Origin: Pseudomonadota bacterium
GTDB taxonomy: Bacteria; Pseudomonadota; Alphaproteobacteria; Rhizobiales; Xanthobacteraceae
NCBI GenBank assembly: GCA_023442085.1
Contig: JAEZMT010000196.1
Coordinates: 1 to 5,183, forward strand
Length of the DNA stretch: 5,183 bases
Direction: 5' to 3'
Shown here one piece after another: positions 1 to 5,154 of this stretch. The notes beneath the pieces were generated by a model, which made no database searches, was not told the origin of the DNA, and saw nothing but the letters and a program-made list of their open reading frames with translations. Both the position numbers and the translations under genes were made by a program. The number at the start of each line of letters is the position of its first letter. The first letter of the stretch is position 1.

Positions 1-670
1 GGAAGCCGAGCGCGCCATGCGGCTCTCGCTGCGCTGGGCGGAGCGCTCCAAGCGGGCCTTCGAGACTCAGCCCAAGGGCCGCGCCATCTTTGGCATCGTG
101 CAGGGCGGTGCGGTGCCGGCGCTGCGCATCGAATCGGCCCGCGCGCTCGCGGATATGGATTTCCCCGGCTATTCCATCGGCGGCCTCGCCGTGGGCGAGC
201 CCCAGGAGGTCATGCTCGCCATGATCGAGACGGTCGCGCCACACCTGCCCACCGACAAGCCCCGCTATCTCATGGGCGTCGGCACGCCGGACGACCTTCT
301 GGAGAGCGTGGCGCGTGGCATCGACATGTTCGACTGTGTGATGCCCACCCGCTCCGGCCGGCACGCTTTGGCCTTCACGCGCTTTGGCCGGATCAACCTG
401 AAGAATGCCCGCCACGCGGAGGACCCCCGCCCGCTCGACGAGGAGAGCGACTGCCCGGCCCTGCGCGACTATTCCCGCGCCTATCTCCACCACCTCGTGC
501 GCTGCGAGGAGATGCTGGGGGCCATGCTGATCTCGTGGGCCAACATCCACTATTACCAGCAGCTGATGGCCGGCGCCCGCGCCGCCATCGCCGCCGGGCG
601 GTATGCGGATTATGTGGCGGAGACCAAGGCCGGCTGGGCGCGCGGCGATCTGCCGGTGTGGGCCGGCTGA
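1..670 (+). CDS. tgt: Queuine/preQ1 tRNA-ribosyltransferase (tRNA-guanine transglycosylase), C-terminal part; 5' end outside window
   Basis: This enzyme swaps guanine 34 in the anticodons of tRNA-Asp, -Asn, -His and -Tyr for the queuosine precursor preQ1, in the cytosol. The frame is open from base 2 (E-A-E-R-A before the first ATG at 17), so that ATG is internal. About 222 residues are present, against roughly 375 for the full family. Visible family motifs are the substrate-pocket FGIVQGG (codons from about 89), GGLAVGE (from about 179), YLMGVGTPDDL (from about 266) and GIDMFDCVMPTR (317-352), whose second Asp (332-334) aligns with the catalytic nucleophile, E. coli D264. YSRAYLHHL follows at 470-496. 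The usual zinc-site CxCxxC reads S-D-C-P-A-L (446-463), and the fourth ligand, His, is Ala (539-541), so three of four ligands are absent although the surrounding sequence aligns without gaps. The gene is otherwise intact to its TGA. It converges on the minus-strand cluster with 7 bases between stop codons. The identification is secure; the effect of the altered zinc site is unknown. Confidence 0.96.
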   Translation, partial: EAERAMRLSLRWAERSKRAFETQPKGRAIFGIVQGGAVPALRIESARALADMDFPGYSIGGLAVGEPQEVMLAMIETVAPHLPTDKPRYLMGVGTPDDLLESVARGIDMFDCVMPTRSGRHALAFTRFGRINLKNARHAEDPRPLDEESDCPALRDYSRAYLHHLVRCEEMLGAMLISWANIHYYQQLMAGARAAIAAGRYADYVAETKAGWARGDLPVWAG

Positions 671-681
671 GGGCGCCTCAG
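667..681. terminator. Dyad spanning the two convergent stop codons; weak bidirectional terminator candidate
   Basis: CTGAGG (667-672), loop GCG, CCTCAG (676-681) form a perfect 6-bp stem. It covers the tgt stop (668-670) and the stop of the converging gene (678-680). Part of the symmetry is automatic, because TGA on one strand faces TCA on the other, but the flanking C/G and GG/CC pairs extend it. No T-run follows on either strand, so it is not a standard intrinsic terminator. There is no other room for a terminator between the genes. Confidence 0.25.
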
Positions 682-1553
682 AACCAGATGCGCCCGCGCA
701 CCGCCTGCTGCGCCGCCCACCACAAAGCGAACTGCCGGCGGAACGGGGAGAGCCCGGACGGCTGGCGGAACGGGTCACGGACCTTGGCGAGGGCCTTGAG
801 ATCACCCGCAACCAGCGCCAGCGGCAAGAAGGGCGCGGCGATGGAGGTGGCGGCATAAGTCTGCCCGGCCGCCTCACGGGCTTCCCACAAATGGCGGGCC
901 GCCGTTTCCCGCAGGTCCGCCAGCGCCGCCATGAGGCCGGGCGTGACCGTGCCCGACACCGCCTCTTCACGCCCCACGCCATGGCGGGTGAGAACATCGA
1001 GCGGGATGTAGCATTGCCCGCGCGCGGCGTGGATGGGAAAGGCCCGCATCAGGCCGGTCATGGCGATGGCGACGCCGCCGTGCCCCGCGAGATCGCCGGA
1101 GCGGCCCACATCCGGCAGCAGGATGAGCGCAGAGAGCTGGAGCAGCGCCGAGGCGGTCTCGCCCGCATAGCCTTCGAGATCGCCGACCGTAGGCATGGGA
1201 TCGTCGTAGAGGTCAAAAATGCGCGCATCGGCCATCGCGATCAGGCTCGGGCGCGGCAGGCGAAAGCGCGTGATCGTGTCCAGCAGCGCGGCGGCGATGG
1301 GGTGGCCGGCAACGTCGCCCCTGCCCTCCCCCTCGATCACCTCCCGCCACCAGGCGAGGCGCACCTCGCCGGGCAGCGCCTCGCGCACCACTTCGCGCAC
1401 GCGGGCGACATCGAGATTGTAGGCGTAGAGGGCGAGGAGGTGCTTGCGCTTGTCCTGCGGCGCGAACAACGCGGCGAGGAAGCGGTCGCGGTCCTGGGCC
1501 TGCACCTGCGCGGCGCAATAGGCATAGGCCTCGTCGAGCGCGGGGCTTTCCAT
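678..1553 (-). CDS. Squalene/phytoene-synthase-fold protein, NDUFAF6-like (putative complex I assembly factor)
   Basis: This 291-residue protein belongs to the SQS/PSY (trans-isoprenyl diphosphate synthase) fold family, in the subgroup that includes mitochondrial NDUFAF6 (C8orf38). Matching stretches are DRDRFLAALFAP (residues 21-32), ALYAYNLDVARVREVV (41-56), GEVRLAWWREV (62-72), ARIFDLYDDP (110-119), LEGYAGETASALLQL (126-140) and LMRAFPIHAARGQCYIPLD (168-186). True squalene and phytoene synthases carry two Asp-rich DxxxD motifs that bind Mg-diphosphate. Here the first region reads NLDVARVRE and the second RAFPIH, so neither is intact, and prenyl condensation is unlikely. By family, I infer a non-catalytic role in complex I assembly. 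No signal peptide is visible. It is the last gene of the cluster, starting 3 bases after the NDUFAF3-like stop. No good ribosome-binding site precedes the ATG, so translational coupling is likely. Automatic labels such as 'phytoene synthase' would mislead. The fold is certain enough; the exact role is inferred. Confidence 0.88.
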   Translation of the reverse strand: MESPALDEAYAYCAAQVQAQDRDRFLAALFAPQDKRKHLLALYAYNLDVARVREVVREALPGEVRLAWWREVIEGEGRGDVAGHPIAAALLDTITRFRLPRPSLIAMADARIFDLYDDPMPTVGDLEGYAGETASALLQLSALILLPDVGRSGDLAGHGGVAIAMTGLMRAFPIHAARGQCYIPLDVLTRHGVGREEAVSGTVTPGLMAALADLRETAARHLWEAREAAGQTYAATSIAAPFLPLALVAGDLKALAKVRDPFRQPSGLSPFRRQFALWWAAQQAVRGRIWF

Positions 1554-1556
1554 GGC

Positions 1557-1940
1557 TCAGACCGCGATCAGCGCCGCGCCGACCCGCCGGCCCTCGGCGA
1601 GGAGCACGTTGTAGGTGGCGGCGGCGGAGGGCGTGGGCATCAGCTCGAAGCGGATGCCAGCGTCGCGCAGAACCTGCTTCAGCGGCTCCTTAAGGTGCGC
1701 GGGGTCCTTGCCGGTGCCGATGAGCAGCAGTTCGACGGCCCCCGCATCCGCGACCACAGGGGCGAGCGAGGCGGCATCGATCTCCGCCATGCGCAGCGGC
1801 GACCAGCCCCGGATTCCCGAAGGCAGCGCGAGAATGGAGCCGGCGTGGGACATGCCGGCGAAGTGGAAGAACGTGTCGCCATAGCCGTCTATGGCGACCT
1901 GTCGCGGCAGGAAGGGCGCGCCGTCCGGGGCGGCCACCAC
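1557..1940 (-). CDS. Mth938-like domain protein (DUF498), NDUFAF3-like; GTG start preferred
   Basis: This small protein of 127 residues has the Mth938/DUF498 domain shared with mitochondrial NDUFAF3 (C3orf60), an early complex I assembly factor. Family signatures, counted from the GTG start, are FLPRQVAIDGYG (residues 10-21), MSHAGSILALPSGIRGW (30-46), a central LLLIGTGKD, and near the C-terminus TPSAAATYNVLLAEGRRVGAALIAV, here spelled in parts: TPSAAATYN, then VLLAEGRRV, then GAALIAV. The domain is complete. An in-frame ATG exists at 2009, but it would add 23 Pro/Arg-rich residues read from inside the secF 3' end. GTG at 1940 is preferred because GAGG lies 5 bases upstream and the resulting length fits the family; GTG at 1937 is also possible. 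The gene begins 7 bases after the secF stop and ends 3 bases before the next ATG, indicating tight co-expression. No catalytic residues are known for the family. A chaperone or scaffold role in membrane-complex assembly is inferred from the homologue and neighbours. Confidence 0.88.
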   Translation of the reverse strand: MVAAPDGAPFLPRQVAIDGYGDTFFHFAGMSHAGSILALPSGIRGWSPLRMAEIDAASLAPVVADAGAVELLLIGTGKDPAHLKEPLKQVLRDAGIRFELMPTPSAAATYNVLLAEGRRVGAALIAV

Positions 1941-1949
1941 CCGCGCCTC
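1941..1949 (-). promoter_or_regulatory. Ribosome-binding site deciding the GTG start of the NDUFAF3-like gene
   Basis: On the minus strand, GAGG (1949-1946) overlaps the secF stop codon (1950-1948) and sits 5 bases before GTG at 1940. The ATG at 2009 lies within secF and is less consistent with the domain boundary. Reading the site this way gives stop-start spacing typical of translational coupling. Confidence 0.55.
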
Positions 1950-3045
1950 AGGCCTTGGCCGGACGGGCGGGGCCGGCCTTGCCGTTGGGCTTACCGGTCG
2001 GCTTGCCATTCTTGCCCTTGGCGGAAACGCCGGTTGCCGGCGCGGCCTCGGGCGGAACGCCGGCCGCAGCGTCCTTCGCCTCCAGCTTCACCAGTTCGTC
2101 CAGCTCCTTCACCTCAGGATCAGCGGCATCCTTGGTGGGTAGGCTCACCGTGGAGGCACGCAGGCCGAGATGGATGAGGATGGGGGCCGCGACGAAGATG
2201 GTGGAATAGGTGCCGATCACCACACCCACCGTCATCGCCAGCGAGAAGCCGCGCAGCACCTCGCCGCCGAAGAAATAGAGCGCGAGGGTAGCGAAGAAGG
2301 TGGTGGTGGAGACGATGATCGTGCGCGAGAAGGTGGCGTTCACCGCGATGTCGAGCAGCTCGGGCAGCGGCATCTTCTTGTAGCGGCGCAGCATCTCGCG
2401 GATGCGGTCGTACACCACCACCGTATCGTTGAGCGAATAGCCCATGATGGTGAGGATCGCGGCAATCGACGTGAGGTCGAAGTCGATGCCGAACGCCGAA
2501 TAGATCATCAGCGTGACGAAGATGTCGTGCAGCGTCGTCACGATGGCGCCGACGGCGAACTGCCACTCGAAGCGGAACCAGAGATAGGCCAGCACCGCCA
2601 CGGCACCGAGCACCAGCGCGAGAATGGACTGGCGCACCAGTTCACCGGACACGCTCGGGCCGACCGTCTCCACGCGCCGGACCGTGTAATCGGAGCCGAG
2701 CACGCCGTTCACCTTGGCGAGGATGGCCTGCTGGGCCTCATCCGTGGTGCCGAAGGCGCCAACGCGGATCAGCACGTCGCGCGGCGAGCCGAACTCCTGG
2801 ATCTGCACGTCGCCCACGTCGAGATCGGTCAGGTGCTCGCGCAGCGCGCCGATGTCGGCCTGCTGCTGGCTGGTCTGCGCCTCGATGAGCGTGCCGCCCC
2901 GGAAATCGATGCCGAGATTGAAGCCGTAAACGGCGAACAGCAGGCAGGCCACGATGGACAGCGCCGCGGAGAGCGGGAACGTCCAGTGCCGCAGGCGCAT
3001 GAAGTGGATGTTGGTCTGCGCCGGGATGTAGTCGATCAAAGGCAT
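1948..3045 (-). CDS. secF: Protein translocase subunit SecF
   Basis: SecF is an inner-membrane partner of SecD and YajC that uses the proton-motive force to complete protein export through SecYEG. The 365-residue product has the expected plan: TM1 (about 22-43), a periplasmic domain beginning with GIDFRGGTLIEA (45-56), then five more membrane segments (about 138-156, 163-183, 190-212, 241-262, 268-293). The motif LTIMGYSLNDTVVVYDRIRE (198-217) is the SecF signature. D213 and R241 (in FSRT) align with E. coli D213 and R247, the latter implicated in proton-coupled function. After the last membrane segment a tail of about 65 residues follows; its final part (343-365) is rich in Gly, Lys, Pro and Ala, with GKP and NGK repeated. 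E. coli SecF is shorter (323 residues), so this tail is an extension. The ATG at 3045 follows the secD stop by 13 bases, with AAGG at 3059-3056 about 10 bases upstream. Confidence 0.97.
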   Translation of the reverse strand: MPLIDYIPAQTNIHFMRLRHWTFPLSAALSIVACLLFAVYGFNLGIDFRGGTLIEAQTSQQQADIGALREHLTDLDVGDVQIQEFGSPRDVLIRVGAFGTTDEAQQAILAKVNGVLGSDYTVRRVETVGPSVSGELVRQSILALVLGAVAVLAYLWFRFEWQFAVGAIVTTLHDIFVTLMIYSAFGIDFDLTSIAAILTIMGYSLNDTVVVYDRIREMLRRYKKMPLPELLDIAVNATFSRTIIVSTTTFFATLALYFFGGEVLRGFSLAMTVGVVIGTYSTIFVAAPILIHLGLRASTVSLPTKDAADPEVKELDELVKLEAKDAAAGVPPEAAPATGVSAKGKNGKPTGKPNGKAGPARPAKA

Positions 3046-3058
3046 GTGCGGCGCACCT

Positions 3059-4666
3059 TCAGATGGGCAGCTTCGCCGGCCGCCGCCACTTCACCCAGTA
3101 GGCGATCATGAGCCGCGTCAGGGTATAGGCGGTGAACAGGGTGGTCAGAAGGCCGAGGATGTAGGTAACGGCAAAGCCGCGCACCGGACCCGACCCGCCC
3201 ATGAGGAACAGGATGACCGCCGTGGCGAGTGAGGTGATGTTTGCGTCGAGGATGGTTCCCAGCGCGTTGACGAAGCCCTTGTCGATGGCCGAGATGGCGG
3301 ATCGGCCTTCCCGCGCCTCGTCGCGCATGCGCTCGAAGATCACGACGTTGGAATCTACCGCCATGCCGATGGTGAGCACCACGCCGGCGATGCCGGGCAG
3401 CGTCAGCGTGGCGCCGAGCACCGACTGGAGCGAGAACATCAGGATGATGTGCACGGCGAGAGCGATGAGCGCGAACAGGCCGAACAGGCCGTAGACGGCG
3501 ATCATGAACACCGCGACCATGCCGGTCGCTACATAGGCAGCGACCTTGCCGGCCTCGATGGAATCAGCGCCGAGGCTGGGGCCGACGGTGCGCTCCTCCA
3601 CCACCTTGAGCGGGGCCGGCAGTGCGCCGGCGCGCAGCAGGATGGCGAGGTCATTGGCCTGCTGGACGGTGAACGCGCCGGAGATCTGGCCCGAGCCGCC
3701 GAGGATCGGCTCGCGGATCACCGGGGCGGAGATCACCTGATTGTCGAGCACGATGGCGAAGGGCCGGCCGACCGCCTCCTGCGAAACCGTGGCGAAGCGC
3801 TTGGCGCCGTTGTTGTTGAAGCGGAAGGAGACGATGGGCTCGCGCGAGTTCTGGTCGAAACCCGGCTGGGCGTCCACCAGGTCCTCGCCGGAGACGCGCA
3901 CCTGCTTCTCCACCAGATAGGGCTGACCGTCCTGGCCCTTGAGCACTTCGGATTCCGGCGGCGCCCGTCCGTCCAGCGCCTGCTGCGGCGACATGGACTG
4001 GTCCACCATGCGGAAGGACAGCTTGGCGGTCTGGCCGAGCAGGTTCTTCAGCCGCTGCGGATCCTGCAGGCCGGGCACCTGCACCAGGATGCGATCGAGG
4101 CCCTGGCGCTGGATGTTGGGCTCCACCGTGCCGAGCTGATCGATACGGCGACGGATGATCTCGATGGACTGGTCCACCGCCGAGCGCATCTTGGCGTTGA
4201 GGCCGGCATCGGTGAGCTGCACGGTGACGAGGCCGTCGGCGGCTGACGAGACGGTCATGTCCATCTCGCCCGAGGAATTGCCGAACAAGGCGTTGGTGAC
4301 CGGCGCGGCGAGCTTGCGCAGCTCGGTGACGGCCTTCTGCGTGTCGTTGGGATCACGCAGGCGGAGCGTCACGCTGGTATCGCGCAGCGCAAGGTTGGAA
4401 TAGCCGATCTTCTGATCGCGCAGGACGCGGCGAACCTCGTCGCGGAGCTGCTCGGTGCGTTCCTTGCGGAGCGCCGGCCCGTCCACCTCCAGAAGGATGT
4501 GGGAGCCGCCCTGCAGGTCGAGGCCCAGCGTCACCCGGCTCGACGCCAGCCACGACGGCAGATGGGCGAGCGCGCTGGGCGGCAGCACGTTGGGCAGCGC
4601 GAACAGCATGCCGATGGCGATGGTGATGAGGATCGCCGCAGTCTTGAAACGGGAGAAGTGCAGCAT
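3059..4666 (-). CDS. secD: Protein translocase subunit SecD
   Basis: SecD is an RND-superfamily membrane protein that forms a complex with SecF and YajC. Its large periplasmic domain is thought to pull or hold emerging substrates, driven by protons. The 535-residue product has TM1 at about 8-27, then LGLDLQGGSHILLEVD (47-62), a P1 domain with RRRIDQLGTVEPNIQ (172-186) and DRILVQVPG (191-199), the ANDLAILLRAGALPAPL segment (337-353) and VVEERTVGPSLGADSI (355-370). Five C-terminal membrane segments follow, from about 377 to 523. GIAGVVLTIGMAVDSNVVIF (425-444) holds D438, which corresponds to the conserved Asp in TM4 required for proton use (E. coli D519). DANITSLATAVI and GPVRGFAVT complete the family pattern. 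The length is somewhat below E. coli SecD (615 residues), as is common in this class. The start at 4666 gives a normal first membrane segment; the ribosome-binding site is weak (GAAAG about 14 bases upstream). Confidence 0.97.
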   Translation of the reverse strand: MLHFSRFKTAAILITIAIGMLFALPNVLPPSALAHLPSWLASSRVTLGLDLQGGSHILLEVDGPALRKERTEQLRDEVRRVLRDQKIGYSNLALRDTSVTLRLRDPNDTQKAVTELRKLAAPVTNALFGNSSGEMDMTVSSAADGLVTVQLTDAGLNAKMRSAVDQSIEIIRRRIDQLGTVEPNIQRQGLDRILVQVPGLQDPQRLKNLLGQTAKLSFRMVDQSMSPQQALDGRAPPESEVLKGQDGQPYLVEKQVRVSGEDLVDAQPGFDQNSREPIVSFRFNNNGAKRFATVSQEAVGRPFAIVLDNQVISAPVIREPILGGSGQISGAFTVQQANDLAILLRAGALPAPLKVVEERTVGPSLGADSIEAGKVAAYVATGMVAVFMIAVYGLFGLFALIALAVHIILMFSLQSVLGATLTLPGIAGVVLTIGMAVDSNVVIFERMRDEAREGRSAISAIDKGFVNALGTILDANITSLATAVILFLMGGSGPVRGFAVTYILGLLTTLFTAYTLTRLMIAYWVKWRRPAKLPI

Positions 4667-4696
4667 GTCGCGCGCGGTCTTTCAGAAAGCGTGAGG

Positions 4697-4715
4697 CGGC
4701 CGGATCAACCGGCCG
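4697..4715 (-). promoter_or_regulatory. GC-rich hairpin at the yajC-secD junction with the yajC stop codon in its loop
   Basis: Reading the transcript strand, CGGCCGG (4715-4709), loop TTGAT, CCGGCCG (4703-4697) make a perfect 7-bp stem, all G-C. The yajC TGA (4707-4705) lies in the loop. The downstream bases contain no T-run, so it does not look like a full intrinsic terminator. It could damp transcription, stabilise the yajC 3' end, or affect entry of ribosomes to secD, whose own ribosome-binding site is weak. The structure is seen; the function is inferred. Confidence 0.35.
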
Positions 4716-5052
4716 AGGCCTCGTCCTTGGCCGGTTCGCCCTTGGCGCGGACGGTGGCGATCTGCGAGCGCATCTGGCGGATGCGGACGTTGTCGGCGAT
4801 CTGCAGCTCGACCTCGTTCTCGTCCACCACCTTGGTGACCTTGCCGACGAGGCCGCCGCCGGTGACCACCACGTCGCCGCGGCGCAGCGAGTTCACCATT
4901 TCCTGATGCGCCTTGGCCCGCTTCTGCTGCGGGCGCAGGATGAGGAAATACATGACCACGAAGATCAGCAGGAACGGGGCGAGCTGAATGAGCATGTCGG
5001 CCCCGCCGCCGGCTCCCGTGGCGCCTTGGGCGAAAGCGGGCGTGATGAACAT
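4705..5052 (-). CDS. yajC: Preprotein translocase accessory subunit YajC
   Basis: YajC is a small single-span inner-membrane protein that co-purifies with SecDF and links it to SecYEG and YidC. It is not essential in E. coli. The 115-residue product (E. coli 110) has a short N-terminal segment with a Gly/Ala stretch, one hydrophobic span at about 21-39, and the family signature FLILRPQQKRAKAHQEM (36-52), followed by RRGDVVVTGGGLVGKV (57-72) in a small cytosolic beta domain. The C-terminus is charged (KGEPAKDEASAG). The N-terminal PAFAQ resembles a signal-peptidase site, but the family keeps this region uncleaved as far as known. The ATG at 5052 is well supported by GAGG 6 bases upstream, the best ribosome-binding site in the cluster. 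It is the first gene of the minus-strand operon, 38 bases before secD. Confidence 0.97.
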   Translation of the reverse strand: MFITPAFAQGATGAGGGADMLIQLAPFLLIFVVMYFLILRPQQKRAKAHQEMVNSLRRGDVVVTGGGLVGKVTKVVDENEVELQIADNVRIRQMRSQIATVRAKGEPAKDEASAG

Positions 5053-5058
5053 CTCGAT

Positions 5059-5062
5059 CCTC
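5059..5062 (-). promoter_or_regulatory. Ribosome-binding site of yajC
   Basis: GAGG, within CGAGGATCGAG just before the yajC ATG, is a near-consensus Shine-Dalgarno core with a 6-base spacer (5058-5053). It confirms the ATG at 5052 over an out-of-frame ATG at 5087. Confidence 0.75.
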
Positions 5063-5088
5063 GTTCGTCTGTGAAGGGAATCCGCATA

Positions 5089-5105
5089 TCGCCGGGGTCC
5101 GGCGA
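5089..5105 (-). promoter_or_regulatory. 5'-leader hairpin of the yajC-secDF transcript
   Basis: On the transcript strand TCGCCGG (5105-5099), loop ACC, CCGGCGA (5095-5089) form a perfect 7-bp stem with a 3-base loop. If the promoter at 5115-5142 is right, transcription starts near 5108 and this hairpin sits at the very 5' end of the mRNA, where such structures often protect against decay. It ends 26 bases before the yajC ribosome-binding site, so it should not block it. There is no T-run behind it, so termination is unlikely. Confidence 0.35.
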
Positions 5106-5114
5106 AGCGGCGGG

Positions 5115-5142
5115 ACTATAGCGGCCGGCCCGTCGAATGCAA
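5115..5142 (-). promoter_or_regulatory. Putative sigma-70-type promoter of the yajC-secD-secF operon
   Basis: Transcribed leftward, the -10 hexamer TATAGT (5120-5115) matches five of six consensus bases. It is preceded after 16 bases by TTGCAT (5142-5137), a weak -35 that keeps TTG. The expected start point is near 5108, giving a leader of about 55 bases before yajC. This AT-containing patch stands out in otherwise very GC-rich DNA and is the only convincing promoter-like site between the right edge and yajC. Confidence 0.5.
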
Positions 5143-5154
5143 ACGCGGGGCCGG
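5125..5154. repeat. Inverted repeat flanking the -35 region; possible operator
   Basis: CCGGCCC (5125-5131) and GGGCCGG (5148-5154) are perfect 7-base inverted arms separated by 16 bases, with the proposed -35 hexamer (5137-5142) inside the spacer. Centre-to-centre spacing of 23 bases is about two helical turns, compatible with a dimeric regulator, but GC-rich arms of this kind arise readily by chance. Alternatively the repeat may belong to the end of an upstream transcript. Confidence 0.2.

Noticed and set aside
678..1553. Reading this gene as a genuine squalene or phytoene synthase for hopanoid or carotenoid synthesis
   Set aside because: Both Asp-rich catalytic motifs are missing, no other hpn or crt genes are nearby, and the motif pattern and neighbours fit the NDUFAF6-like group.
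603..2177. A long plus-strand open frame (524 codons) antisense to the NDUFAF6-like, NDUFAF3-like and secF genes
   Set aside because: Its product is Arg/Gly/His-rich with no recognisable domain and runs across three well-supported minus-strand genes. Long antisense open frames are expected in such GC-rich DNA.
2170..3111. Plus-strand open frame of 313 codons opposite secF
   Set aside because: The translation is a low-complexity Asp/His/Arg/Glu-rich shadow of a conserved membrane protein gene, with no family motif.
3449..4246. Plus-strand open frame of 265 codons opposite secD
   Set aside because: Same reasoning: the opposite strand encodes conserved SecD motifs throughout, and the antisense product shows no domain or plausible start context.
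5043..5087. A possible upstream open frame in the yajC leader starting at ATG 5087-5085
   Set aside because: It has no ribosome-binding site, lies out of frame with yajC and overlaps it, reading only a shadow of yajC; no peptide pattern or stop-start arrangement suggests a leader peptide.
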